A stretch of DNA of 64,000 nt, from positions 1,488,001-1,552,000 of the forward strand of contig NZ_CP090376.1 in the NCBI RefSeq assembly GCF_022836875.1, given 5' to 3'. The notes under the pieces were generated by a model. That model was not told the DNA's origin. It saw only the letters and a program-made list of their open reading frames with translations, and did no database searches. Every line of letters starts with the position of its first letter. Positions within the stretch are counted from its first letter, which is position 1. A program made the translations under genes and the position numbers. The stretch is from Flavobacterium enshiense (GTDB taxonomy: Bacteria; Bacteroidota; Bacteroidia; Flavobacteriales; Flavobacteriaceae). Positions 1 through 8,960 of this stretch are shown in pieces.

Positions 1-807
1 CCTAAGGCGAGAATGGCGCTTCGGGCCGATAAATACTTGGTGTGGTCTGAATACATGAAAGCAGAAATGAAAATGTATTATCCGGAAATTCCGCAATCGA
101 AGATTCATATTACCGGGACACCGCAGTTTGAATGTTATGATAATCCCGAAAATATTATTCCAAAAGAAGAATTTTACAGCAGATATAACTTGGATTTGAA
201 TAAGAAAATTATTTGCTATTCAGGTGATGATAGTTTAACTTCTCCAGATGATCCTCAATATCTTGAAGATATTGCTAACGAAATTTTAAAGCATGGGTTG
301 GATGCAGAATATCAGATTTTGCTGCGTCGTTGTCCTGTGGATTTGTCAGGGAGATTTGATTCGATTATTCAAAAATACAATGATCTTATTAAAGAGGCTC
401 CACCAATCTGGTTGTTTAAGAAATCAAAAGACTGGAATATGGTCTATCCTTCAAGGGAAGATATTTCCTTGCTTGTCAGCACAGCTTATTATTCTGACAT
501 GGTGATTAATGTCGGTTCAACTATGGCATTTGATTTTGCTATGTTTGGAAAGCCTTGCATTTTTATAAAATATGATCAAAGAAAAAAAAATGTTGAAAAT
601 TGGTCTGTTGAAACTATCTATCAATTTCAGCATTTTAGAAGCATGCCGGCAAAGGAAGCGGTAATATGGCTGAATAATAGTAGCGAAATAACCAAAAAAA
701 TAGTTAAAAAAAATAATGTGGTTGTCATGGCTCAATGGAAATCAGTTATTATTGCTGATTATAAAAATGCCTCATCAAATATTAGAACTATTTTAAAATT
801 ACAGTAA
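1..807 (+). CDS. Glycosyltransferase-like protein, 5'-truncated
   Basis: The reading frame is open to the first base of the window, so the gene starts upstream; the ATG at 13 is probably internal. The visible C-terminal part (about 268 codons) looks like the second half of a GT-B fold protein: a beta-strand start (KKIICYSGDD) followed by a segment with NVGSTMAFDFAMFGKPC that resembles a nucleotide-sugar or phosphate binding turn. It is followed after one base by a GT4 gene in what appears to be one surface-glycan operon. Transfer of a sugar or polyol phosphate to a lipid-linked glycan is an inference from context; the exact family is not identified. Confidence 0.6.
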   Translation, partial: PKARMALRADKYLVWSEYMKAEMKMYYPEIPQSKIHITGTPQFECYDNPENIIPKEEFYSRYNLDLNKKIICYSGDDSLTSPDDPQYLEDIANEILKHGLDAEYQILLRRCPVDLSGRFDSIIQKYNDLIKEAPPIWLFKKSKDWNMVYPSREDISLLVSTAYYSDMVINVGSTMAFDFAMFGKPCIFIKYDQRKKNVENWSVETIYQFQHFRSMPAKEAVIWLNNSSEITKKIVKKNNVVVMAQWKSVIIADYKNASSNIRTILKLQ

Positions 808-808
808 T

Positions 809-1948
809 ATGCACATCTGTTTTATTACATCTGAGTTTCCAAAATTGGGGTTTCCTCACGGTGGTGTAGGTACATTTGTGGCGACATTGGGGAAATCATT
901 AGCAGAAAAAGGAATTAAAGTGAGTGTTATTGGTTTAAATTATACTTCAAAAGAAGAGAAAGAAACCATAAATAATATAACTGTTTATCGATTAGCTGCA
1001 AAGAAGGTAAAAGGATTGCAATGGTTAATTAATTCTAGGGAAATTGCAAGAAAAATTGAAGTCATCCACAAAGAAAACCGTATTGATTTTGTAGAAACTC
1101 CAGAATTAGGTATGGCTTTTTTACCTAAGATTAATGGAGTTAAATATGTAATCAGAATGCATGGTGGTCATCACTATTTCGCAAAAGCGGAAAACAGGCC
1201 TGTTGAATGGTGGAAAGCTTTTCAGGAAAAACGTTCTTTTAAAAAAGCGGATTATATAATCGCGGTTTCGAAATATGTAGGGGAAACTACCAGAGATTTA
1301 CTTGATTTAGGAAAAGTTCCTATTCAAGTAATTTTTAATCCCATTGATATTGATAAATTTTTTGATGCCTCGAATGAAGAAAATATCCCTCAGACAATAT
1401 TATTTGCAGGTAGTATCGTTGAAAAAAAGGGAGTTAGACAATTAGTGGAATCGTTGGAGTATTTGGTTGATCAATTTCCAAACATACGGCTGCTTATTGC
1501 GGGAAGAGGAGGGAATCTCCCAGGTACAAGAATTCCATATCTTCCGGTTTTAGAAAAATCAATTACAGATAAAACAGCTAAACATATTAAATTTCTTGGA
1601 ATAGTTCCTAATATTGAAATGCCTCAAATTATTGCGAAGGCACACATTTGCTGCTATCCAAGTCATATGGAAGCGATGCCGGTTGCTTGGTTGGAAGTGT
1701 TGGCTATGGGCAAAATATTTATTGGTAGTCTAACAGGGCCTGGACCTGAAGCAGTTAAGGATGGTGTAACAGGTATTTTGGCTAATCCTTCTTCTCCCGA
1801 AGATATTGCTGTTAAAATTAAATGGGCTTTAGAACATTCAAACGAATGTAAATTGATAGGACAAAGTGCAAGATTAGATATTGCCGAAAGATTTAGTTTG
1901 GAAACTATTGTTAATCAAAACATAGAATTTTATAAATCTATCTTGTAA
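809..1948 (+). CDS. GT4 family glycosyltransferase
   Basis: A 379-residue GT-B retaining glycosyltransferase. The N-terminus has the glycine-rich acceptor loop (PHGGVGTFVATLG) after the first strand. The C-terminal half begins with ILFAGSIVEKKGVRQLVESL and carries the EX7E-type donor motif EAMPVAWLEVLAMG, followed by GPEAVKDGVTG, all typical of GT4. It probably adds a sugar to an undecaprenyl-linked repeat unit at the cytoplasmic face of the inner membrane. It starts one base after the preceding stop and is followed after two bases by a hexapeptide acetyltransferase, so the genes are almost certainly co-transcribed. Donor and acceptor sugars cannot be told from sequence. Confidence 0.85.
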   Translation: MHICFITSEFPKLGFPHGGVGTFVATLGKSLAEKGIKVSVIGLNYTSKEEKETINNITVYRLAAKKVKGLQWLINSREIARKIEVIHKENRIDFVETPELGMAFLPKINGVKYVIRMHGGHHYFAKAENRPVEWWKAFQEKRSFKKADYIIAVSKYVGETTRDLLDLGKVPIQVIFNPIDIDKFFDASNEENIPQTILFAGSIVEKKGVRQLVESLEYLVDQFPNIRLLIAGRGGNLPGTRIPYLPVLEKSITDKTAKHIKFLGIVPNIEMPQIIAKAHICCYPSHMEAMPVAWLEVLAMGKIFIGSLTGPGPEAVKDGVTGILANPSSPEDIAVKIKWALEHSNECKLIGQSARLDIAERFSLETIVNQNIEFYKSIL

Positions 1949-1950
1949 TT

Positions 1951-2490
1951 ATGCTACTTTCTGATTATAGAAAATACAAAAAATACGGTGGCCGCTTTAT
2001 TACTATAGTTTTTTTTACACAAGGGTTCTGGGCTATTTTTCAGTACCGAACCGCTAATGCTGTTTACCGAACCATTCGTGTGCCATTGCTTCGCCAAATT
2101 TTGCTTTTTCTTTGTCTTTTGTGGCAAAAAGGAATTGAACTAACAACAGGGATTTCCATTCCGGCTTCAGCTTCTATAGGACATTCTTTTTATATTGGTC
2201 ATTTTGGCGGTATCATATTGAATTCAAAAACGGTTATCGGTACTAACTGCAACATATCACAGGGGGTAACTATTGGTGTTTCGGGTACCGGCGAAAACAG
2301 GGGTGTTCCCGTGATAGGGAACAATGTATACATTGGCGCTAATTCGGTCGTGGCCGGAAAAATTACTGTGGGCGATAATGCTGTTATAGGTGCCTGCTCC
2401 CTGGTTACCAACAATGTAAATACAGGTACGGTTGTTTTGGGAGTACCAGCTGTTGAAATTTCCACTAAAGGTTCTAAGGGCTATATCTGA
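1951..2490 (+). CDS. Serine acetyltransferase-like hexapeptide (LbH) acetyltransferase
   Basis: A 179-residue protein. The N-terminal third is helical and hydrophobic, and the C-terminal two thirds form a left-handed beta helix: hexapeptide repeats such as IGHSFYIGHFGG, IGTNCNISQGVTIGV, IGNNVYIGANSVV and IGACSLVTNNV. The HFGG-IILN-IGTNC layout is that of the CysE/serine acetyltransferase-like branch common in polysaccharide loci. In this setting it more likely O-acetylates a glycan sugar with acetyl-CoA than makes O-acetylserine. Its stop codon overlaps the next start (TGATG), so the next glycosyltransferase is translationally coupled. Confidence 0.8.
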   Translation: MLLSDYRKYKKYGGRFITIVFFTQGFWAIFQYRTANAVYRTIRVPLLRQILLFLCLLWQKGIELTTGISIPASASIGHSFYIGHFGGIILNSKTVIGTNCNISQGVTIGVSGTGENRGVPVIGNNVYIGANSVVAGKITVGDNAVIGACSLVTNNVNTGTVVLGVPAVEISTKGSKGYI

Positions 2491-3617
2491 TGAAATTATT
2501 AGTTATTTCCGCAGCCCCGTTAATACCTGCAACTGATGGTTGGAAAGCATACGGACCCTATGTGAAAGAGATGGAACTTTGGGCTAAATATGCTGATTCG
2601 GTGAGTTTTTGCTGTCCAGTATGGTCTTCAGATCGAAATCTGTTGGTTTCCGATATTCCTTTTGCTATTGCGAATGTTATTCCATTAAAAGAGTTTGATA
2701 TCACTTCCTTTTCCCAGATTTTGAGAACGATAAAAGTTGTTTTAATAAACCTATTTATTATTGCGAAAGCTTTTCGAAGTGCGGATCATATTCATTTTCG
2801 CTGTCCTTGTAATATAGGGTTACTAGGCTGTCTGGTTCAGATTTTTTTTCCGAATACCCCGAAGACAGCTAAGTATGCCGGGAATTGGGATCCTAAAGCA
2901 AAGCAACCCCTGAGTTACCGTCTTCAGAAATGGATTTTGAGTACTACCTTTCTAACCCAAAACATGCAGGTGCTAGTATATGGGGAATGGGAGGGGAGCA
3001 GTAGAAATATTAAGCCTTTTTTTACGGCTTCTTATAGGGAAAGTGAAAAGGGAAAAGAGAAAAGTGATCTTCGACAAGTTCAGGATAGCATTCGGTTTTT
3101 GTTTGTGGGGACTTTATCGGTAGGGAAACGGCCTTTGTATGCGGTTCAGTTGGTGGAACGGTTACTGCATTTGGGGTATCCGGTATGTTTGGATTTGTAT
3201 GGTGAGGGTAAAGAACGACCTGTGTTGGAGTCTTATATTAAAAATAAAGGATTAGAAGGAAATATTGTTTTATATGGTAATCAGACTGCGGAAACGGTGA
3301 AGACAGCTTATCAACAAAGTCATTTTGTACTTTTACCGTCTAAAAGTGAAGGGTGGCCTAAGGTGGTGGCGGAAGCCATGTTTTGGGGTTGTGTTCCCGT
3401 TGCTACACCTGTATCCTGTGTTTCCTATATGTTGGATTTGGGAAACAGGGGGATTGTTCTTACCCTGGATGAGGATAGTGATGTGAAACAGTTGTCCGCT
3501 TGTATAAACGATGCTGAAAATTATTCCGTGAAAGCGGAAAAAGCGTTACATTGGTCGCGGAAATATACTTTGGATTATTTTGAAGAAGAGATTAGGGTAC
3601 TGTTGAACGGGGAGTAG
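2490..3617 (+). CDS. GT4-like glycosyltransferase
   Basis: A 375-residue GT-B protein. The N-terminus opens with a strand and an acceptor-loop-like segment (ISAAPLIPATDGWKAYGPYV). The C-terminal domain contains IRFLFVGTLSVGKRPLYAVQ and the donor-site motif SKSEGWPKVVAEAMFWG with the two glutamates expected for GT4. The start overlaps the upstream stop by one base, so this is the fourth coupled gene of the glycan cluster. A roughly 200-bp spacer with degenerate repeats follows, so the operon may end or pause here. Confidence 0.8.
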   Translation: MKLLVISAAPLIPATDGWKAYGPYVKEMELWAKYADSVSFCCPVWSSDRNLLVSDIPFAIANVIPLKEFDITSFSQILRTIKVVLINLFIIAKAFRSADHIHFRCPCNIGLLGCLVQIFFPNTPKTAKYAGNWDPKAKQPLSYRLQKWILSTTFLTQNMQVLVYGEWEGSSRNIKPFFTASYRESEKGKEKSDLRQVQDSIRFLFVGTLSVGKRPLYAVQLVERLLHLGYPVCLDLYGEGKERPVLESYIKNKGLEGNIVLYGNQTAETVKTAYQQSHFVLLPSKSEGWPKVVAEAMFWGCVPVATPVSCVSYMLDLGNRGIVLTLDEDSDVKQLSACINDAENYSVKAEKALHWSRKYTLDYFEEEIRVLLNGE

Positions 3618-3826
3618 TCAGAAGGCAGAAGGGGGAAAGCAGGTTGCTGCACCAATTTGAGTGAAGGTTTTGTGTCTTTAGAGATTGCTTCGCCAATTCG
3701 AGCAAAGCCCTCCTACCTCCTTCGTCGGGATGACAGAGATCCTTCGTAAGTTCAGGATAACAAGTGAAAATCTTAGGATAACAGTAGTAAAAAAAAGGTT
3801 GATTAATAAATTAAAGAGATAAGAGC
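3618..3826. repeat. Intergenic spacer with degenerate dispersed-repeat sequence
   Basis: No coding potential is seen. The spacer contains phrases such as GAGATTGCTTCGCC, CCTTCGTCGGGATGACA and TCCTTCGTAAGTTCAGGAT, with the short word TCCTTCGT occurring twice about 25 bp apart. From general knowledge, sequences of this flavour are scattered between genes in Cytophaga and Flavobacterium genomes. The assignment as a decayed repeat is by resemblance only. Confidence 0.4.
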
Positions 3827-4900
3827 GTGCGCATTGTACAGTTAATAGATAGTCTGGAGACCGGAGGTGCGGAGCGCATGGCTGTGAATTATGCCAATGC
3901 CTTAGCGGATAGGATCACTTTTTCCGGATTGGTCGCGACTCGAAATGAAGGGGTGCTGAAAGAGCAGTTGTCTTCTAAGGTTGGTTATCTTTTTTTAAAC
4001 AAAAAAAGAACAGTTGATCTTTCGGCTATTTTGAAGCTAAGAAAGTACATCGCTCATAATAAAGTTACGCATGTTCATGCGCACAGCAGTTCTTTTTTTA
4101 TTGCTGTTCTGGTACGGTTACTTTCTCCCGGAATTAAAATTGTGTGGCATGATCATAATGGGAATCGCTTGTATCTTCCTTTGTCGGGTAACAGAAAAAT
4201 CGTGTGGTTTTCCTGTTTTTTTAACGGCGTTATTGCCTGTAATACCGAATTGGAGCGATGGGCATTGTCTTATTTAAAGTGCAAAAACATATTATATCTT
4301 CCGAATTTTTCGGAAGTTCCCGAGCAGGAAATACAGACTACTTTTTTAAAAGGGACTGCAGGTAAAAGGATTGTTTGTCTTGCCAATCTGAGAACCCCTA
4401 AAAATCATATTACGCTTCTGAAAGCATTTGCTGCTTCCAATGCCTTGCAATCCGGCTGGACGCTGCATCTTATCGGAAAAGATAATGAAGATGATTACTC
4501 CCTGAGATTGAAGTATTTTGTGAAGGAAAATAAAGTGGAGGACAAGGTTTTTTTTTACGGGAGTTGTCCGGATGTGTTTTCCGTTTTAAAGCAATCCGAT
4601 ATCGGAGTGTTGGTGTCTACTTATGAAGGTTTTCCGGTAACACTTTTGGAATACGGATTGACTCCTCTGGCTGTTTTATCGACTAATGTAGGGTATTGTC
4701 CCGAGATTATTGAAGATAACGAGAATGGTTTTTTAATAGCACCGGAAGAAGTGGGCAGTATACAGGCCAGATTAAATACATTAACTGAAATCGAAGCGTT
4801 AAGAGATAAATTTGCACATAATTTAAATACTATTGTTTCTAAAAAGTTTTCAGTGAATGCTGTTGTTGGTGAAGCTATTGATTTTTATAAAAAAATGTAA
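3827..4900 (+). CDS. GT4 family glycosyltransferase (GTG start)
   Basis: A 357-residue GT-B enzyme. The N-terminus RIVQLIDSLETGGAERMAVN is a classic GT4 opening, which fixes the GTG at 3827 as the start. Other visible motifs are the HVHAHSSSF strand-loop, IVCLANLRTPKNH at the start of the C-terminal domain, and STYEGFPVTLLEYG as the EX7E donor motif. It probably works on a lipid-linked oligosaccharide. Two bases separate its stop from the next gene, which encodes a polymerase/ligase-like membrane protein, so the two probably act in the same surface-glycan pathway. Confidence 0.87.
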   Translation: MRIVQLIDSLETGGAERMAVNYANALADRITFSGLVATRNEGVLKEQLSSKVGYLFLNKKRTVDLSAILKLRKYIAHNKVTHVHAHSSSFFIAVLVRLLSPGIKIVWHDHNGNRLYLPLSGNRKIVWFSCFFNGVIACNTELERWALSYLKCKNILYLPNFSEVPEQEIQTTFLKGTAGKRIVCLANLRTPKNHITLLKAFAASNALQSGWTLHLIGKDNEDDYSLRLKYFVKENKVEDKVFFYGSCPDVFSVLKQSDIGVLVSTYEGFPVTLLEYGLTPLAVLSTNVGYCPEIIEDNENGFLIAPEEVGSIQARLNTLTEIEALRDKFAHNLNTIVSKKFSVNAVVGEAIDFYKKM

Positions 4901-4902
4901 AA

Positions 4903-6246
4903 ATGAAAAAAAAAGAGATATCCTATAGTGAATTGGTCCTATTGCATATTCTGATTGGAATAAGCGTGTATTTTTTGCCTCTTTTTTCAAAATTGTATGC
5001 TTTAGCTATTGTTTTATTGGGGTTTTATATTATAATTAAAAAGAAGAATGCTAATAATGAAGCCCTTTATGTTGCTGCTTATGTAGTAGGTGCAGAGGTT
5101 TTTCTCCGGATGACCGGAGGGAATTTCGGAGAACAATTTGCAAAGTATGTAGTTATGGGAAGTTTGGGTTTTGGCATGTATTACAGAGGATTTTCCAAAA
5201 ACGCTTTGTTGTACTTTGTTTTTATGATTTTACTTATTCCGGGAATTATTGTAGGTACGCTTTCACTTAACTTTGAAACCGATATACGAAAAGCAATTAC
5301 TTTTAATATTATCGGTCCTGTTTGCTTGGCGGTTTCCGCAATTTATTGTTACCGACGAAAAATCAGCTTATCTGAAATGATGGGTGTTGTTAATGCCTTG
5401 GCTTTTCCGATTTTGACGACAGTAACCTACATGTATCTGTATACCCCTAGCATTAAAGATGTAGTAACCAATACTGATTCTAATTTTCAAACGTCCGGAG
5501 GATTTGGACCCAATCAGGTTTCTACTATTTTGGGACTGGGTATTTTTCTTTTTTTTTCCAAAATCATGATTTTGTCTAAAAGTAAAAAACATCGCATCAT
5601 CGATATCATTATTTTGGGAGTAATTACTTTTAGAGGGATTGTGACTTTTTCCCGTGGAGGGGTTATTGCGGGCGGTATCATGATTGTGCTACTCTTAGCT
5701 ATACTTTTTTTAACAACAAAATCCGCAGCGAAATCAAAAATAGCACGATTTGTTGCACTTGTATTTTTTCTTTTAGTAGGCATATGGACCTACAGTTCTA
5801 TTCAGACCGGTGGATTAATTAATAAGCGTTATGCAAACCAAGATGCAAGAGGAAGAATAAAAAAGAGTAAACTAACAGGTAGAGAGCGCTTAATTGAATC
5901 TGAATTCCAAATGTTTTTGGATAACCCGATTTTGGGTATCGGGGTAGGGAAAAATAAAGAATATAGAGAAGAGATGACCGGTATTGAAGCAGCCTCTCAC
6001 AACGAAGTAAGCCGCATGCTTGCAGAGCATGGCTCGTTGGGTGTTGTTTGTCTTTTAATTTTACTGATAACTCCTTTGGTATTGTATCTGGATAACCGAC
6101 AACATCTGTTTTTGCTGTCTTTTGTTGTTTTCTGGTTGCTGACCATTAATCACGCGGCCATGCGAATTGCAGCCCCTGCGTTTGTTTATGCCTTATCACT
6201 TTTAAAAGTATATGCCCTTGAAAAGCCTGCTGTACCTCGGGAATAA
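4903..6246 (+). CDS. O-antigen ligase / Wzy-type polymerase-like membrane protein
   Basis: A 447-residue protein with around ten to twelve hydrophobic helices. A hydrophilic loop near residues 300-370 contains GRERLIESEFQMFLDNPILG, then IGVGKN and ASHNEVSRMLAEHGSLG, the pattern of the Wzy_C / O-antigen ligase superfamily. Such proteins join or polymerise undecaprenyl-linked glycans in the periplasm. The loop's H-N-E arrangement and the glycosyltransferases on both sides support the call. Sequence alone does not separate polymerase (Wzy) from ligase (WaaL or protein O-glycan ligase). Its 3' end overlaps the next gene by 35 bp. Confidence 0.75.
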   Translation: MKKKEISYSELVLLHILIGISVYFLPLFSKLYALAIVLLGFYIIIKKKNANNEALYVAAYVVGAEVFLRMTGGNFGEQFAKYVVMGSLGFGMYYRGFSKNALLYFVFMILLIPGIIVGTLSLNFETDIRKAITFNIIGPVCLAVSAIYCYRRKISLSEMMGVVNALAFPILTTVTYMYLYTPSIKDVVTNTDSNFQTSGGFGPNQVSTILGLGIFLFFSKIMILSKSKKHRIIDIIILGVITFRGIVTFSRGGVIAGGIMIVLLLAILFLTTKSAAKSKIARFVALVFFLLVGIWTYSSIQTGGLINKRYANQDARGRIKKSKLTGRERLIESEFQMFLDNPILGIGVGKNKEYREEMTGIEAASHNEVSRMLAEHGSLGVVCLLILLITPLVLYLDNRQHLFLLSFVVFWLLTINHAAMRIAAPAFVYALSLLKVYALEKPAVPRE

Positions 6247-7231
6247 GCTTTCCGGAAAAGGACTTAATGTAACCACTGTTGAAACGCTGAGTGCCCAACT
6301 GACAGAGGCGGGGTATAATATTGTCAGTGCGTCCGACAAGAAGAACTGGTTTATGAGGCTGGCGGATATGCTGTGGGCTGTGGTAATAAATCGAAAAACC
6401 GCTTTTGTCCTGATTGATACTTACAGTACCTCCGGATTTTGGTTTGCTTTTTTTGCAAGCCAACTGTGCAGAATTTTACAAATCCGGTATATTCCAATAC
6501 TTCATGGTGGTAATTTACCTAATCGATTAAAGAATAATCCTAAGTTGTCGGCAATGGTGTTTGAAAATGCCTATAAAAATGTTGCTCCTTCCCATTATTT
6601 GTATCAAGCCTTTAAAGAGTTTGGATTTACTAATCTTTTGTTTATCCCAAATACAGTAGAAATTCATAAGTATTCTTATAAAGAAAGAAAAAGCGTAGCT
6701 CCAAAACTCTTGTGGGTGCGTGCTTTCGATGCAATATATAATCCCAAAATGGCGGTAGATGTATTGTGTGAATTACAAAGAAAATATTCCGAAGCAAAAT
6801 TATGCATGGTAGGCCCAGATAAGGATGGGAGCGGAGTTCTGACACAAGAGTATGCCCGCTCATTGGGGTTGAACATTCGTTTTACAGGCAGGTTGTCTAA
6901 GGAAGAATGGATAGCAATGTCAAAAGACTATGATATTTTCATCAATACAACGCGTTTCGATAATACGCCTGTGAGTGTCATGGAAGCCATGGCATTGGGT
7001 TTGCCGGTGGTTTCAACTAATGTAGGGGGAATTCCTTTTTTACTGAACGATAAAGAGGACGCTTTGCTGGTAAATGATAATGATACAGAAGCGATGGTCA
7101 ACGCAGTTCATTATCTGATCGAAAATCATGAAATTGCTCAAGAAATTGGAGTAAAAGCAAGACGAAAGGCTGAAATGTGGGATTGGGATGTCGTAAAGGT
7201 GTCTTGGAATGATTTACTGAACGGAGGATAG
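6212..7231 (+). CDS. GT4 family glycosyltransferase
   Basis: A 339-residue GT-B protein. The N-terminus reads KSLLYLGNKLSGKGLNVTTV, and the C-terminal domain has KLLWVRAFDAIYNPKMAVD followed by NTTRFDNTPVSVMEAMALG, the GT4 donor motif. The start at 6212 lies inside the upstream membrane-protein gene (35-bp overlap, different frame). It is kept because the conserved first strand needs it and no later ATG would preserve that strand. Overlap implies translational coupling. Likely substrate: the growing lipid-linked repeat unit. Confidence 0.85.
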   Translation: MPLKSLLYLGNKLSGKGLNVTTVETLSAQLTEAGYNIVSASDKKNWFMRLADMLWAVVINRKTAFVLIDTYSTSGFWFAFFASQLCRILQIRYIPILHGGNLPNRLKNNPKLSAMVFENAYKNVAPSHYLYQAFKEFGFTNLLFIPNTVEIHKYSYKERKSVAPKLLWVRAFDAIYNPKMAVDVLCELQRKYSEAKLCMVGPDKDGSGVLTQEYARSLGLNIRFTGRLSKEEWIAMSKDYDIFINTTRFDNTPVSVMEAMALGLPVVSTNVGGIPFLLNDKEDALLVNDNDTEAMVNAVHYLIENHEIAQEIGVKARRKAEMWDWDVVKVSWNDLLNGG

Positions 7232-7323
7232 ATGGCTGGTCACAAACAATTATTTTGTTAATTGTTACATGCTAGTGTTTTTCTGTATAATTATTTGTTA
7301 TTTTGCACCTATAGTTAAAGGTG

Positions 7324-8709
7324 ATGACAAAAAATAAGAAAATACATTTTGAGATATCGGAACGCAAGATTTTGCTTAGGGCGTTTGATGTATTGCTGAT
7401 TCTTATTACCTTGTATTTGTTGGGGATTTACCTTGAATTTGACTACTTTAGTATTTCCATACACAGCTATTATTGGACCTTTGTGTTAGCGTTCTATACG
7501 TTGTTTTTCGGAACCATATTCGAAATGTATAATCTTCAGGTGGCCGGAAATCAGTTTCAGATTATTAAAAGTATTATTCTGACCGCAACAGCAACGGTGT
7601 TTGTGTATTTGCTGACGCCCATTTTTACCCCACCATTGCCTAAAAACCGATTGCAGATTATATTTTTCTACATCGCTATCTTAGGTGCTTTATTTTTATG
7701 GAGGATGTTCTACCAGAAGTTTCTGGCTTCGCATCATTTTTATAAGAAAGTACTTTTTCTGGCTGATGATAAAACAGTTGACGCCTTAGTTGGCGAACTT
7801 GAGAAGGCCGATCCCAACTATAAAGTAATGGGGTATTTGAGTACCAGGGAATCCAATAAAAGAAAAGTGAAACTCACAAAAATATTTCCGGAAGATCTTG
7901 AGTCTTTTATTTTGAAAAATTCTGTTTCGGAAATCGTAATAGCCAACAAATCCAACGAAGAAGTACCGGTTGTTGTTTATGATAAGTTGTTGTCGTTTTT
8001 AGAGAAAGGAATTGTTATACGGGAGTATTCACAAGTGTATGAGACCAGTACATACCGACTGCCGGTTCATTTTTCAGAAAAAGATTTTTATAAATATTTT
8101 CCTTTTAGCAGGAGCAATCAGAATAAATTGTACATATATGCCAGCCGATTGTTTGATGTCGTTATATCCTTAACAGGATTGGCCGTGGGCTTGCTGCTGA
8201 CACCTTTTCTTCTGCTTGGGAATTTGGCAGCTAATAGGGGCGCCTTGATTTATACCCAAGAGCGTATAGGCAAAAACGGCGTGCCTTTCAAAATTTATAA
8301 ATTCCGTTCGATGGTAACTAATGCCGAAGTTAACGGTGCTGTTTTTGCCACTGCGAACGACGCCCGAATTACCCCTTTTGGGAAGTTTTTACGAAAAAGC
8401 AGAATAGATGAATTTCCTCAGTTCATAAACATTTTAAAAGGGGATATGGCGGTAATAGGGCCTCGTCCGGAGCGTCCGGTTTTTGTGGGCCAGATTGCTG
8501 AAATCATGCCTTATTATCAGACCCGTCACGTTATCAAGCCCGGACTTACCGGATGGGCGCAGGTAAAACATTCTTATGGGGAAACTATCGAAGACAGTTT
8601 AATTAAATTGCAATACGACCTGTATTATATCAAACACCGCAGTTTGTTCCTGGACGTGAATATTGTCCTGAAAACACTTAGTGCCGTTTTGTTTTTTAGG
8701 GGACAGTAA
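7324..8709 (+). CDS. Polyprenyl glycosylphosphotransferase (WcaJ-type initiating enzyme)
   Basis: Transfers a sugar-1-phosphate from a UDP-sugar to undecaprenyl phosphate, the first membrane step of repeat-unit synthesis. The N-terminal half has four predicted membrane helices and a CoA-binding-like linker domain. Near residue 275 comes the re-entrant helix (ASRLFDVVISLTGLAVG) and then the catalytic block YKFRSMV, RKSRIDEFPQFINILKGDM and IGPRPERP. Length (461-462 residues) is normal. A GTG at 7321 directly precedes the ATG at 7324; I prefer the ATG. A near-consensus -7 element (TTATTTTG, 7298-7305) suggests its own promoter. It is the last gene of the glycan cluster. Confidence 0.9.
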   Translation: MTKNKKIHFEISERKILLRAFDVLLILITLYLLGIYLEFDYFSISIHSYYWTFVLAFYTLFFGTIFEMYNLQVAGNQFQIIKSIILTATATVFVYLLTPIFTPPLPKNRLQIIFFYIAILGALFLWRMFYQKFLASHHFYKKVLFLADDKTVDALVGELEKADPNYKVMGYLSTRESNKRKVKLTKIFPEDLESFILKNSVSEIVIANKSNEEVPVVVYDKLLSFLEKGIVIREYSQVYETSTYRLPVHFSEKDFYKYFPFSRSNQNKLYIYASRLFDVVISLTGLAVGLLLTPFLLLGNLAANRGALIYTQERIGKNGVPFKIYKFRSMVTNAEVNGAVFATANDARITPFGKFLRKSRIDEFPQFINILKGDMAVIGPRPERPVFVGQIAEIMPYYQTRHVIKPGLTGWAQVKHSYGETIEDSLIKLQYDLYYIKHRSLFLDVNIVLKTLSAVLFFRGQ

Positions 8710-8847
8710 AGGAAATTACGAATTGTGAATTACGAATTTGAGTTAGTAGTTTTAGAGGTGAAGGATAAGGGGTTAGAATTTTAGAAAGCTAGAGTTATAG
8801 TGGGAATTTTTGAAGCGAATCGTTTGGACTTGTTTGTAAACTCTATT

Positions 8848-8909
8848 CCTGCTGTCCGCTTTATCTTTTGTTCCGCGAGGCTCCACAAAAGGATGCCACT
8901 TACATCAGG
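8848..8909. repeat. Long imperfect inverted repeat (REP-like hairpin)
   Basis: The left arm (8848-8871, beginning CCTGCTGTCC and ending ATCTTTTGT) pairs with the right arm (about 8885-8909, beginning ACAAAAGGAT and ending ACATCAGG), around a GC-rich loop of about 13 bases. There are a few mismatches and a bulge. It lies between two convergent genes. Similar hairpins with CTGTCCGC and AAAAGGATGCC are, from general knowledge, dispersed in flavobacterial genomes. It could also act as a transcription barrier for either gene. Confidence 0.6.
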
Positions 8910-8960
8910 GCTAATGAACAGATTTTAAGGCTCCATGGTTCAGGGGGAAGTATTTCTTTT

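Noticed and set aside
2199..2465. 88-codon open frame on the minus strand within the hexapeptide acetyltransferase
   Set aside because: It is antisense to a clear hexapeptide-repeat gene; no promoter or recognisable protein features.
6212..6246. Overlap of the Wzy-like and GT4 genes as a frameshift or sequencing error
   Set aside because: Both frames keep family-specific ends; a 35-bp overlap with a start inside the upstream gene is a normal coupling arrangement.
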